Assembly (NCBI RefSeq): GCF_029894425.1
Contig: NZ_JARXYJ010000001.1
Coordinates: 4,960,001 to 5,024,000, forward strand
Source of the DNA: Streptomyces sp. SAI-127
GTDB lineage: Bacteria > Actinomycetota > Actinomycetes > Streptomycetales > Streptomycetaceae
DNA length: 64,000 nt
Direction: 5' to 3'
The notes under the pieces are model-generated. The model did not search any database, had not been told where the DNA came from, and was given only the letters and a program-made list of their open reading frames with translations. Both the position numbers and the translations under genes were made by a program. Positions 35,655-44,414 of the stretch are shown here, one piece after another. Position 1 is the stretch's first letter, and each line of letters starts with the position of its first letter.

Positions 35655-36992
35655 TCAGGGAGCCGCGGCGGTCCGGGACTCGGGGGCGGCCGGCGCGGAG
35701 CCGGTGTCCAGGAACTCACGGATCGCGAAGCCCACCAGCACGATGACCGTGGTCCACACCACGACCATCGTGGTGGGGTAGGTCCAGGTGAACAGGACGA
35801 TCGCGGCGACCACCAGGATCGCGACCCCGATCCAGCGCTTGAAGCGGTGCACGAACCGCCCGACCGCCCCGAGTCGGAGTCCTCCGGAGACCGCCACGTC
35901 GCGCAGGGCGCCGATGCTCCTGCGGCAGCCGTTGCGGACGAGGACGGCGATCCGGGACGGGCCGCTGAGGAAAGCGCCGACCGCGATGATGAGGGCGACG
36001 GCACCGAGCGCCCGTACACCGGCGCGCAGGAACCTGATCAGCGCGTCGTACACCGCTCCGGCGGCGGCCGGGGACGCGCCGGAGGGCAGATGGTCGAGGT
36101 AGACGTCCCGGAAGACGGTGAGGGTGATCCCGAGGACCAGCATGGCAAGGAACACCGCCAACCCGGCCCCGATCAGCGCGTGCCGGCGGTTGAACGCGGT
36201 GTACACGCCCGCCGCGGCCACCAGCAGGGCGATGAGGGGCAGCCAGCTGCCCAGGATCTCCAGGACCCTCATATAGGTCTTGATCTTCCCGATGTCCTTC
36301 GACTGGACCACCACGAAGTCCGTGTGGACGTCCGGGATCTTCGCGGCGACGCCGAGGCCGGCGCCGACCAACCGCTCCTTGACCTGGGCCACGATCGGGG
36401 CCACGTCGATGGCCACCTCGTCGTCCTTCAGCGAGACCGCGCCCTCGGCCTCGCCCGTCAGGGCCTTGTCGACGGACGAGTGCACCCTGCGGTTGGCCTC
36501 CACCCAGACCTTCTCGAAGGCACTGCTGCTGACCACTCGCTCCACGGTGCCGCTGACCAGCTGCTTCAGACCGCTCGTGATCGGCCCGTCCAGGTTGCCG
36601 ACCAGCTGGGCCGCCTTCGGCGGCACGCCCTTCTCCGACACGGCGTCCTGCAACTGCTTGACCAACGCGTCCACGTCGATCCGCGCCAGCACCACGTCGG
36701 TGACCCGGTTGGTGACGGCCTTCTGCACATCCGGATCGGACGCCAGCGGTCCCACCGTGGCGACGTAGCGGTCCGTGTCCCGCACGATGCTGTTCGCCCA
36801 GACCGCGATGACGGACAGCAGCGACAGCAGGGCCGCGAAGAGGATCAGCAGGACGGATCCCGTGGTCCGGAGAGGGTGATGCCGTGCCTCCCGCGGGCGC
36901 GCGCCGCTCTCCAGGGCACCTACGCGGTGCCGCAGTTCGTCCAGTTCGCTGCGTTCCCGGTTCGAGAGCGGCTCGTCTCCTGTGTGGGCCAT
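35655..36992 (-). CDS. Large membrane protein, unknown, with extracytoplasmic helical domain
   Basis: A 445-residue protein starting at ATG 36992 (AHTGDEPLSNRERSELDELR); earlier in-frame codons lack coding character. Coiled-coil-like start, one hydrophobic segment (LRTTGSVLLILFAALLSLLS), a long soluble domain (residues 90-240, including ISGLKQLVSGTVERVVSS-type helices), then five or six further hydrophobic segments. No enzyme motif; resembles conserved actinobacterial integral membrane proteins of unknown role. It converges on the DUF7144-like gene with an 11-base gap and diverges from the DUF6325-like gene. Confidence 0.75.
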   Translation of the reverse strand: MAHTGDEPLSNRERSELDELRHRVGALESGARPREARHHPLRTTGSVLLILFAALLSLLSVIAVWANSIVRDTDRYVATVGPLASDPDVQKAVTNRVTDVVLARIDVDALVKQLQDAVSEKGVPPKAAQLVGNLDGPITSGLKQLVSGTVERVVSSSAFEKVWVEANRRVHSSVDKALTGEAEGAVSLKDDEVAIDVAPIVAQVKERLVGAGLGVAAKIPDVHTDFVVVQSKDIGKIKTYMRVLEILGSWLPLIALLVAAAGVYTAFNRRHALIGAGLAVFLAMLVLGITLTVFRDVYLDHLPSGASPAAAGAVYDALIRFLRAGVRALGAVALIIAVGAFLSGPSRIAVLVRNGCRRSIGALRDVAVSGGLRLGAVGRFVHRFKRWIGVAILVVAAIVLFTWTYPTTMVVVWTTVIVLVGFAIREFLDTGSAPAAPESRTAAAP

Positions 36993-37129
36993 GGACACCA
37001 GAAGATCCGTGCGGTGCCGAACGCGCGACCCGTGTGCGCCCGACGGGTGAACCGCGCACGACGTGCGGCCGTCCCGGTGCGGTGATGCAATGGCATGGGG
37101 GAGCACGCACGAGCTCAGAAGGTGACGCC

Positions 37130-37594
37130 GTGAGCGACACATTCGACGAAGTCGACACACCCGGCGAGATGGTGGGACCGATCGACTATCTGGTCGTCGA
37201 GTTCCCCGGCAACCGAATGACCGGCGAGGGCTTCCCCCTCCTGGTCGATCTGGTGGACCGCGGCCTCATCCGGATCCTCGACCTGACGTTCATCCGGAAG
37301 GACATCGACGGATCCGTGACCGGCCTGGAGATCGGCGATCTCACCGGCGACGGCGAACTCGACCTGGCCGTCTTCGAGGGAGCGTCCTCCGGCCTGCTGG
37401 GTCAGGACGACCTCGTGGAGGCGGCCGCCGCCCTGGAACCCGGCAACTCCGCCGGCGTCCTGATCTACGAGAACCTCTGGGCCGCGCCCTTCGCCGCCGC
37501 CCTGCGACGCGGCGGTGCCGAGCTGGTCGCCTCCGGGAGAATCCCGGTGCCCGCGGTTCTGGCCGCGCTCGACGCGGCGGAAACCGCGCCCTGA
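37130..37594 (+). CDS. DUF6325-like protein
   Basis: A 154-residue soluble protein from GTG 37130. The block VGPIDYLVVEFPGNRMTGEG, then LVDRGLIRILDLTFIRKDID and SAGVLIYENLWAAPFAAALR corresponds to the DUF6325 family (formerly DUF1269-like), small acidic proteins common beside SHOCT genes in actinobacterial stress clusters. The next gene, a SHOCT protein, begins 37 bases later. Confidence 0.8.
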   Translation: MSDTFDEVDTPGEMVGPIDYLVVEFPGNRMTGEGFPLLVDLVDRGLIRILDLTFIRKDIDGSVTGLEIGDLTGDGELDLAVFEGASSGLLGQDDLVEAAAALEPGNSAGVLIYENLWAAPFAAALRRGGAELVASGRIPVPAVLAALDAAETAP

Positions 37595-37631
37595 AGAGCG
37601 AGGGCACGGGGAAACGAGAAGGGAGATCACC

Positions 37632-37916
37632 ATGCCTGGACTCCTCCGAGGGGTTGCCCGAACGGCCGTCGTCGCCGGAACCGCTACCGCCGTGTCGAAC
37701 CGCGTGTCCCGCCGGCAGCAGGGCCGATGGGCGGCCCAGCAGGGATACCAGGAGCCGGCACCGCAGCCGGCGCCTCCTGCCGAGCCGTCCGCTCCGGCGG
37801 CCTCCGACATGACCAGCAAGATCGAACAGCTGAAGCAGCTGGGCGACCTCAAGAGCCAGGGCCTCCTCACGGAAGCGGAGTTCGAGGACCAGAAGCGCAG
37901 GCTCCTCGCTTCCTGA
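37632..37916 (+). CDS. SHOCT-domain small protein
   Basis: A 94-residue protein with a basic start (PGLLRGVARTAVVAGTATAV), a Gln/Pro-rich linker and a C-terminal SHOCT motif (SKIEQLKQLGDLKSQGLLTE then AEFEDQKRRLLAS). This pairing with a DUF6325-like gene is frequent. ATG preceded by AAGGGAGAT. Confidence 0.82.
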   Translation: MPGLLRGVARTAVVAGTATAVSNRVSRRQQGRWAAQQGYQEPAPQPAPPAEPSAPAASDMTSKIEQLKQLGDLKSQGLLTEAEFEDQKRRLLAS

Positions 37917-37939
37917 CCCGCTCCGGCAGCAGGCCCGCG

Positions 37940-38301
37940 TCAGATCGGGAGGTTGTCGGGGAGTACCCGGAACGCCTTGTGGCGGCCCAACGGGCGTACG
38001 GCCCGGAAGTCTCCAGCGCGCGGTAGCGGACACGGACCGACTCCTCGTCGGACACCTGGACCTGGCTCGGCCCGTAGGCGCTGTCCTCCAGCGTCTGGTG
38101 CGTGTAGAGCGCGCCGGCAGACAGCGCCAGGGCGTCCAGCCGGGCGGGGCCTGCGGGGACGAGGGTGGCATCACCGGCGGCGGTGGAGATCCGGCCGTCG
38201 GTGAGGGTCTGGAGCACGGCGTCCACGTCGTCCCGGTCGAGTGGCACCCGCATCTTGCCGTCGTCGCCGACCAATGGGCGGCCGATCTCCTGTCGAACAT
38301 C
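37940..38301 (-). pseudogene. Composite remnant: unknown protein joined to a PIN-toxin tail
   Basis: The frame reads DVRQEIGRPLVGDDGKMRVP then LDRDDVDAVLQTLTDGRIST and TLEDSAYGPSQVQVSDEESV, a coherent protein piece without start. At about 38010 it meets, in another frame, DFRAVRPLGRHKAFRVLPDN followed by LPI-stop. That tail is almost the same as the PIN tail ending at 17578 (RAVRPLGRHKAFRVLPDDLP). So two unrelated fragments are fused. The remaining part of the 37917-38467 gap has no other feature besides the ribosome site of the next gene. Confidence 0.65.
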
Positions 38302-38467
38302 AAGTGATCGTCAAAGCCTGTCGATGCGCTGGTCTGCGTGGTCATCGCTCCAGCCAAACTTCGCGCAAACTTTCGAGGTTTGGAGAAATTTGGGCCCACC
38401 ATCGACATCTGCCGTCCCCGACCTGACCTACGCTCCCGCCAGTTGCAGCGAGGGTCCGGAGGGGGAC

Positions 38468-41329
38468 ATGAACATGGGCTTGTTCGTGGGGTGGAGACGA
38501 CCACTGCGGAGACAACCACTGCGGAGACAACCGCTGGTGGCCTGCGCCGCTCTCTCGGTCCTGCTCGTCGGCTGCCTCGGCGCGGGCGTCGCCCACGCGG
38601 ACACCGCCGCCGGCACGACGCTCTACGTCGACGACGAGGCCGCCGGGTGCAACGACACCGGCCCCGGCTCGGCGGCGGAGCCCTTCTGCCAGATCCAGCC
38701 GGCCGCGGACGCCGCGGTGCCCGGGGACACCGTGCGCATCGCGGGCAACAGCACGGCCTACGCGCCCGTGACCATCAGGTCCATGGGCACCGCGGACGCA
38801 CCCATCTCCTTCCTCTCCGCGTACGGCGACGGCTCGTCCGTCATTGTCGCGGGCGGGATCACGTACTCCGGTGCCCAGTACGTCGACACGGCCGGGATCC
38901 TCGCCCGCACGGCCAAGACGTCCGCGGTGGCCGTCGTGGCATCGCAGCACATCACCTACCGCGTCGCCTCCGTGCAGAGCACCCTCCTCGATGCCACCAC
39001 TGCGGCGATCGCGGTCGACGGAGCCTCCTCGGACATCTCGCTCCTCCGCCTCCGGGTGAGCGACGGGTCGGGGCCGGACTTCCGCAGCGCTGCCGGCGCG
39101 CGGAACGTCACGCTCGCCGACGACCTTTTCGAGGACGGCGGCGTCTTCGCCGCGGGCACCACGGGCATCGACCTCGCGGGCGACACCTTCTGGACGGCCT
39201 GCGGCGACGCGGTCGGCCTGACCGACGGCAGTTCCGGGTCGGTGGAGAACTCCGTCGCGCTGCCCTACGGCACGACGTGCACCACCACCCCGGCCGAGAT
39301 CACCGTGGACGCCGCTTCCGCTCCCCAGGTCACCGTGGACTACAACGCCGTCAACCCGTCGTCGGCCGGCACCGACTACGACTGGGCCGGCACCGCGTAC
39401 GCCACGGCCCAAGCGTTGCGGGCGGCCACCGGCCAGGCCACCCACGACCTGGACCAGACGGATCTGACGATCCCCGCGGCCGGCCTGCCCGTGGAGCACT
39501 CAGCGCTCGTCGACTCGGGCGACGTCGGCGCCCCCGGGGAACCTGCCACGGACATCGACGGCCATCCCCGGGTCGACGACCCCCTGGTCGCCGACACCGG
39601 CACCGGCCACGTCGACCGGGGCGCCACCGAGTTCCAGGACCCTTTCACGGTGAACGCGCTCGACATGAGCGCCGGGTACGTCGGCGTCCCGGTCACCGCC
39701 ACCGCACGGCTGAGCAACCCGTGGTCGGACTCGCTCGCCGGGCTCACGTACACCTTCGACTTCGCGGACGGTACGACGGTCACCTCCACCACCGGCTCGG
39801 CCACCCACACCTACACCCAGGTCACGTCGAGCACCGGCGTCCAGGCCTCGGTGGTGGTGAACAGGTCCGACGGCACGCGGGTCGGTGCGGCCGACCACTG
39901 GGAACGGGTCGAGCCGGTGCCGGACCTGACCACGACGATCGGCTGCGGGCCCACCAGCCCCGTTCAGCCCGACACCGCCGCCTGCGGGTACGAGACCTCG
40001 CTCGACCCCTACTCGATCACCAGTGACCGGATCACCTTCGGCGACGGCTCGGCGGCGCTCTCCGTGCCCACCGCCGGTGACCCGGTGCCGCACACCTACA
40101 AGGCGCCCGGCACGTACACCGTCACGCAGACGGTCACCGACTCCGACGGGCGGACCACCACCGCGACCGCCAAGGCCACGGTCGGCGCGGCCTTCGTCGC
40201 CGCCGGTCCCGTACGGATGCTGGACACCCGGAACGGGACGGGCGCGCCCGAGCGGCCTGTCGGCGCCGGTGGTGTGGTCCGGCTGAAGGTCCTCGGCGTG
40301 GGCTACGTCCCGGCGTCCGGGGTGACGGCGGTGACCCTGAACGTCACCGACGCGGGCGCCACGGCGTCCAGTTATGTGTCGGTCTACCCGGACGGCACTG
40401 CCCGCCCGAGCTCCTCGAACCTCAACTTCCGTGCGGGGCAGGACAATCCGAACCTGGTCACCGTCCGGGTGGGCGGCGACGGCTACGTCGACCTGTACAA
40501 CGCGCACGGCAAGGTGAACCTCATCGCGGACCTGGAGGGCTACTACACCACCACCAGGTCCGGCACCGACGACCTCCACATGTCCGGCCTGGCCACCATG
40601 GCCCCGACCCGGGTGCTGGACACCCGCAACGGCACCGGCGCGGCCAAGGGCGCGGTCGGTCCCGGCAGTACCACGACCTTCACCCTGCCGAAGTACGCCC
40701 GCGGCTGGGCGACGGTCGGTGCCGTCCTCAACGTCACCGTGACCGGCGGCACCAGCGGCGGCTACATCACCGTCAGCTGCAGCAGCCCCACGCCGGCCAC
40801 GTCCACTCTCAACTACCGGGCCGGACAGACCGCCTCCAACCTCGCCGTCCCCTGTGTGAACGCCGGCAAGGTCCACATCTACAACAGCGCCGGGCACGTC
40901 CAGCTGATCGCCGACCTCCAGGGGGTGTACACCAACGAGCAGGCGGGAACGGCCGACGACTGGGTCGCCCCCTCCGGCGGACCGTTCGTGGCGACCGCGC
41001 CCACCCGTTTCCTCGACACCCGCACGGGCCTGGGCGCGTCCGCGAAGCCGCTGGGCGCGAACGGCACCCTCACCGTGAAGCTCACGAAGGTCCCGGCGGG
41101 AGCCACCGCCGTACTGGTCAACCTCACGGGCGTCGCCCCGACCGCCAACACCCACCTGACGGCCTACGGCGACGGCGCCCTGCCGACCGTGTCGAACGAC
41201 AACCTCACCGCGGGCCAGACCCGCCCGGTCCTCGCCGTGGTCCCGGTCGGGGCCGACGGCTCCCTCCGCATCCACAACGCGCTCGGCTCGGTCGATGTCG
41301 TCGCCGACCTGGAGGGCTACTACGGCTGA
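38468..41329 (+). CDS. Large secreted beta-helix/PKD protein with three C-terminal repeats
   Basis: A 953-residue protein from ATG 38468 after GGAGGGGG. The signal peptide has a tandemly repeated basic n-region (PLRRQPLRRQPL, a 15-base DNA repeat at 38501-38530) and ends AGVAHA. Residues 45-330 look like a right-handed beta-helix (NTS-type, with TLYVDDEAAGCNDT and PGDTVRIAG). PKD-like modules follow (TYTFDFADGTTVTSTTGSAT; ITFGDGSAALSVPTAGD). Then come three repeats of about 110 residues, each opening MLDTRNGTGA, VLDTRNGTGA or FLDTRTGLGA and closing ADLEGYY or similar (DNA about 40213-40546, 40612-40930, 41008-41326). Probably cell-wall or carbohydrate binding; no catalytic residues identified. 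Confidence 0.85.
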   Translation: MNMGLFVGWRRPLRRQPLRRQPLVACAALSVLLVGCLGAGVAHADTAAGTTLYVDDEAAGCNDTGPGSAAEPFCQIQPAADAAVPGDTVRIAGNSTAYAPVTIRSMGTADAPISFLSAYGDGSSVIVAGGITYSGAQYVDTAGILARTAKTSAVAVVASQHITYRVASVQSTLLDATTAAIAVDGASSDISLLRLRVSDGSGPDFRSAAGARNVTLADDLFEDGGVFAAGTTGIDLAGDTFWTACGDAVGLTDGSSGSVENSVALPYGTTCTTTPAEITVDAASAPQVTVDYNAVNPSSAGTDYDWAGTAYATAQALRAATGQATHDLDQTDLTIPAAGLPVEHSALVDSGDVGAPGEPATDIDGHPRVDDPLVADTGTGHVDRGATEFQDPFTVNALDMSAGYVGVPVTATARLSNPWSDSLAGLTYTFDFADGTTVTSTTGSATHTYTQVTSSTGVQASVVVNRSDGTRVGAADHWERVEPVPDLTTTIGCGPTSPVQPDTAACGYETSLDPYSITSDRITFGDGSAALSVPTAGDPVPHTYKAPGTYTVTQTVTDSDGRTTTATAKATVGAAFVAAGPVRMLDTRNGTGAPERPVGAGGVVRLKVLGVGYVPASGVTAVTLNVTDAGATASSYVSVYPDGTARPSSSNLNFRAGQDNPNLVTVRVGGDGYVDLYNAHGKVNLIADLEGYYTTTRSGTDDLHMSGLATMAPTRVLDTRNGTGAAKGAVGPGSTTTFTLPKYARGWATVGAVLNVTVTGGTSGGYITVSCSSPTPATSTLNYRAGQTASNLAVPCVNAGKVHIYNSAGHVQLIADLQGVYTNEQAGTADDWVAPSGGPFVATAPTRFLDTRTGLGASAKPLGANGTLTVKLTKVPAGATAVLVNLTGVAPTANTHLTAYGDGALPTVSNDNLTAGQTRPVLAVVPVGADGSLRIHNALGSVDVVADLEGYYG

Positions 41330-41340
41330 GGCAAAAGCAG

Positions 41341-41375
41341 GTCCCGCTCAGCGGACCACTAGCGACGAGCGGGAC
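41341..41375. terminator. Hairpin between convergent genes
   Basis: GTCCCGCT and AGCGGGAC arms with a 19-base loop; overlaps the stop codon of the 41359 gene. Confidence 0.5.
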
Positions 41376-41985
41376 GCTTGATGCCCGCGCGCCCCGCCTT
41401 CTCGGTTCGCTCGGGTCCGGCGGTCTCGCGATCCTCGTTCCTCGCGGCCCAGTCCCTGGGCTGGAGGAAGAGCAGCTCACCGCTGCCCGGCACGATGATC
41501 GCGCCGCCGAAGGGCTCGTCGCCGGCGAACCAGACGCCGTCCGTGATGCCGGCCGGCCACCGACGACGCCCCAACGCGTGCTTCGCACGCAGGGTGAAGG
41601 GGGCGCCGTCCTGATCTCCGAAGCGCAGGTAGAGCGTGTGGGTCGACTCCATGCCGATCTTCTCGACCGGGGTGCGGAATTCGAGCGGGTAGGTCCGGAA
41701 CACCTTCGAGCACTTCCGGGTAAAATTCAGACGGTCGGAAAAAAGGAACAGCGTCCACACCATGCCGAACATTCCGACGATGGCCACCGGCAGCAAATAG
41801 TCGAGGTGGAACACGAACAGCTGGACCCACAGCAGCAGGAACACCGGGAAGAACTTGAGGAATTTCTTCAGGGCGACGCCGTAGTGGTAGCGCACCGCGC
41901 CCCGGAAGTCCGTTCCGTCGGTCGCGTACGGCGCGGGCGGGGTGTCCGACTCCAGACCGTCTTTCCATCGTTCTGGCACTGTCAT
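41359..41985 (-). CDS. Membrane protein of type VII secretion locus, unknown
   Basis: A 208-residue protein with a soluble N-terminus, two adjacent hydrophobic segments (FLKFFPVFLLLWVQLFVFHL, LLPVAIVGMFGMVWTLFLFS) and a C-terminal soluble domain (LYLRFGDQDGAPFTLRAKHA, GAIIVPGSGELLFLQPRDWA). ATG at 41985 overlaps the upstream stop (41982) so it is the last gene of the four-gene WXG100 operon. No family recognised; possibly an immunity or anchoring protein. Confidence 0.7.
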   Translation of the reverse strand: MTVPERWKDGLESDTPPAPYATDGTDFRGAVRYHYGVALKKFLKFFPVFLLLWVQLFVFHLDYLLPVAIVGMFGMVWTLFLFSDRLNFTRKCSKVFRTYPLEFRTPVEKIGMESTHTLYLRFGDQDGAPFTLRAKHALGRRRWPAGITDGVWFAGDEPFGGAIIVPGSGELLFLQPRDWAARNEDRETAGPERTEKAGRAGIKRPARR

Positions 41986-42677
41986 CCGAACGGGCTCCTT
42001 TCGTCTGCCCCTGAGCCGGAATCCGGGAAAGGGACCTCGGCAGGGTCCGGCGCCGCCGGGTCGTCGAACGTCACCGTACGCGCGACGCCGAGCAGCACGC
42101 CGCGGTAGTCGTCGGCGAGCTCAACCGCCGGGGTGACCAGCTGCACGGTGATGATCGACGAGGTGCGAGGAACCGGGATCGCCACCGTGCCCTGCCAGAC
42201 GGTCCCCTGCGCGGGCTCGTCCTGCCCCTCGGGGGGAGCGGTCGGCGCGGGCGTGGTCCGCTCCGTCTCCAGCACGTATCCGGTACCCACGGGCAGTTCC
42301 ACGGGCACGATGCCGTCGGCAGGACCGGTCCCGTCCCCCAGCATCTGGAGAAGCACGGCTTCAGGGTGCGCTCCCGACGTGGGGACGGTGGAGACCGTGA
42401 GGACGGACAGGTTGGCCCCGCCGTGTTCGTCGGGATGCATACCGAGCGCGCACCCCATGACCTCCTGGCTCCGCAGCATCGTCAGGACGCCGGCGTACAG
42501 CCGGAACACCTGGTCGGCACGGTCCCGGACGTCTTCGGGAAGTGCGTTGATCTGCCGGGCCACCTCCTGGATGCCCTCGGGTGTTGGCTGGAGGTCCAGC
42601 TGGAGGTATCCGTAGGGCAGCCCGTACCAGAATTCCGGCTTCGGCTCGGCATCCACCGTGTCAAGGAATGCGTTCAC
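41982..42677 (-). CDS. Hypothetical protein of type VII secretion locus
   Basis: A 231-residue soluble acidic protein (FWYGLPYGYLQLDLQPTPEG, EDVRDRADQVFRLYAGVLTM, ending PFPDSGSGADERSPFG). No signal peptide. The 42677 start overlaps the stop of the large T7SS substrate (42674) as ATGA. Coupling to the substrate gene suggests a dedicated chaperone or partner. Related hypothetical proteins are typical behind Streptomyces T7SS substrates, but function is unknown. Confidence 0.7.
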   Translation of the reverse strand: MNAFLDTVDAEPKPEFWYGLPYGYLQLDLQPTPEGIQEVARQINALPEDVRDRADQVFRLYAGVLTMLRSQEVMGCALGMHPDEHGGANLSVLTVSTVPTSGAHPEAVLLQMLGDGTGPADGIVPVELPVGTGYVLETERTTPAPTAPPEGQDEPAQGTVWQGTVAIPVPRTSSIITVQLVTPAVELADDYRGVLLGVARTVTFDDPAAPDPAEVPFPDSGSGADERSPFG

Positions 42678-43960
42678 AGCCGGACGGCCCCCATCAGTTC
42701 GCCGATGCCTGTGATGATGTCGGCCCTTGCGCCCTTCAGACCGGTCGCGGCAGCCGCACCCTTCGTGATCTCGGACGCGTCATGTCCGGGGCCGTTCTTC
42801 GGCAACACGCCCAGGCTTTCCAGGGACGACGCCATGTTCGCCGCCACGTTGACGCCGTTGATGCCGTACTGGAGGGCTCCGGTGGTGGGGGAGGTCGCCA
42901 CGTCGAGAGCCTTGTAGCTGAAGGCGGGCACGATCTCCTTGCCGAACGTGCCCAGCTTCGAGCCCAGCGACAGGGCTTCGCCTCCTTCGCGGGCAACGGC
43001 CGCCGCGAGACCCGCCTCACTGCCGGCCTTGGCGAGGGCACCGACGCCGGGCACCATGCCGAGGCCGTCACCGACCAGCGAGGCCCAGGCGAACACGCCT
43101 TCCTTCAAGCCGTACTCGCCCGCCAACGAGTCTCTGAAGTCCTCGCTGGCCAGGTTCTTGGCCATGGACACCGCGCTCGCCGCGACCGCGATACCGGCGA
43201 AGACCGGCGCCAGCGGGGTGGGGAGAAGGGCCAGCAGTCCCGCGATGGCTCCGATGGTTCCGGCGTGCTCCACGAGGAATTCGCCGACTGCCTTGAGGCC
43301 CTCACCGATGGCACTGAGGGCCTTGCTGAACCACCCCGGCTCCTTGGGGGCCAGCTTGTCGTCGGCCTCGTCGAGGCTGCGGGCCACGGCCTCGGCCGCG
43401 TCGGTGTGGGTGCCCTCCAGCTCCTTCGCCTTCGCGATGACGTCGTTGTAGGCCGAGTTGGCGTTGTTGAGGTGGGTGGTGGCCTCGTTCAGTTCGCGCT
43501 CGGCGGTACGCAGGCGCTCCGTCGCGGCATCCGCCTCCGCCTGGCTGGGGTACTCCTTGCCGGCGAGCTTGAGGTCCGGGTTTCCCTTGGCCTGGTCGTA
43601 GCGGGTCCGGGCCTTGTCGACGTCACCCTTGTTCTCGCGCGCGGCATCGTCGTACTTCTTGGCCAGGTCGCGGTGGGAGGTCAGATCGCCTTCCCATGTG
43701 CCCAGCGCCGCGGCGGCTTTGCCGAGCGAGTTCCCGGCGTTCATCATGGCGGTCTTGAGGTCGCCGTCCAGCGTGTCCCGGAACGCGCTCGCCGCGTCTC
43801 CCTGCCAGCTGGAGCTCGCCCCGAGCAGATATTCGATCTGCCGGTGGCAGTTGTTGAGCGTGTCGGCCGCGGACTTCACCTTGCGGTAGAGGGAGCTGAC
43901 CTGCTCGGGAATTCCGGGTACCGGGTTCCAGCCGAGGCTCGGATACGGATTGTTGGCCAC
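42674..43960 (-). CDS. Putative type VII-secreted protein with WXG-like N-terminal domain
   Basis: A 428-residue protein. The N-terminal 100 residues form a WXG100-like helical hairpin (SAADTLNNCHRQIEYLLGAS, SSWQGDAASAFRDTLDGDLK with the W-x-G turn). Long coiled-coil helices follow (residues 100-200), then a hydrophobic Gly/Ala region (HAGTIGAIAGLLALLPTPLA, residues 225-260) as in T7SS toxin carriers. The last 150 residues are helical and Gly-rich with no toxin fold I recognise. Directly after the WXG100 gene and coupled to the next gene. It may be an effector carrier lacking a toxin tip. Confidence 0.78.
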   Translation of the reverse strand: MANNPYPSLGWNPVPGIPEQVSSLYRKVKSAADTLNNCHRQIEYLLGASSSWQGDAASAFRDTLDGDLKTAMMNAGNSLGKAAAALGTWEGDLTSHRDLAKKYDDAARENKGDVDKARTRYDQAKGNPDLKLAGKEYPSQAEADAATERLRTAERELNEATTHLNNANSAYNDVIAKAKELEGTHTDAAEAVARSLDEADDKLAPKEPGWFSKALSAIGEGLKAVGEFLVEHAGTIGAIAGLLALLPTPLAPVFAGIAVAASAVSMAKNLASEDFRDSLAGEYGLKEGVFAWASLVGDGLGMVPGVGALAKAGSEAGLAAAVAREGGEALSLGSKLGTFGKEIVPAFSYKALDVATSPTTGALQYGINGVNVAANMASSLESLGVLPKNGPGHDASEITKGAAAATGLKGARADIITGIGELMGAVRL

Positions 43961-43963
43961 CTG

Positions 43964-44287
43964 CTACTTCCCCCCGGTATTCGCGGCGTTGGTCTCCTCC
44001 ATCTTTTTGAGGGCCTTCGAGAGGTTCTCCTCAAACTTCTGGTAGCTCAGCGCGGTTTTCTCCACACCTTCGTCAACCGCTTTGATCATGTCCTTCAACT
44101 GGCCCGTTCCGTACTTCCATCTGTTCTGGAAGGACTCACACGCCTCGTCCAGCCGGGGAGTGCCGATCTGGTCGGCACCGACGGCGGAGAGCGCTGTGCG
44201 CGCTTCCTCCAGATCCGTCACGGACTGCTTCAACACCCTGCCAAAAGAGTTCAGTTGGCTTAGGTCGACCTTAAATTCATCCGCCAT
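43964..44287 (-). CDS. WXG100-family (EsxA-like) type VII secretion protein
   Basis: A 107-residue helical hairpin protein: DEFKVDLSQLNSFGRVLKQS, turn RWKYGTGQLKDMIKAVD, then FEENLSKALKKMEETNAANT. The turn reads W-K-Y-G rather than strict W-x-G, as in many actinobacterial relatives. First gene of the operon; probably co-secreted with the 428-residue substrate. The ESX ATPase (EccC) is not in this window. Confidence 0.82.
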   Translation of the reverse strand: MADEFKVDLSQLNSFGRVLKQSVTDLEEARTALSAVGADQIGTPRLDEACESFQNRWKYGTGQLKDMIKAVDEGVEKTALSYQKFEENLSKALKKMEETNAANTGGK

Positions 44288-44414
44288 GTGGCGACCCCCT
44301 TCTTCGACTGCGAGCCCGGCCCGTGCCGCCGGCGCGCGCGATCAGACTAAAATACGGGCAAAGTCCGGGACGATGACACCGAGTCGAACAAGGCACATCT
44401 GCTTCTTCAGGTCC

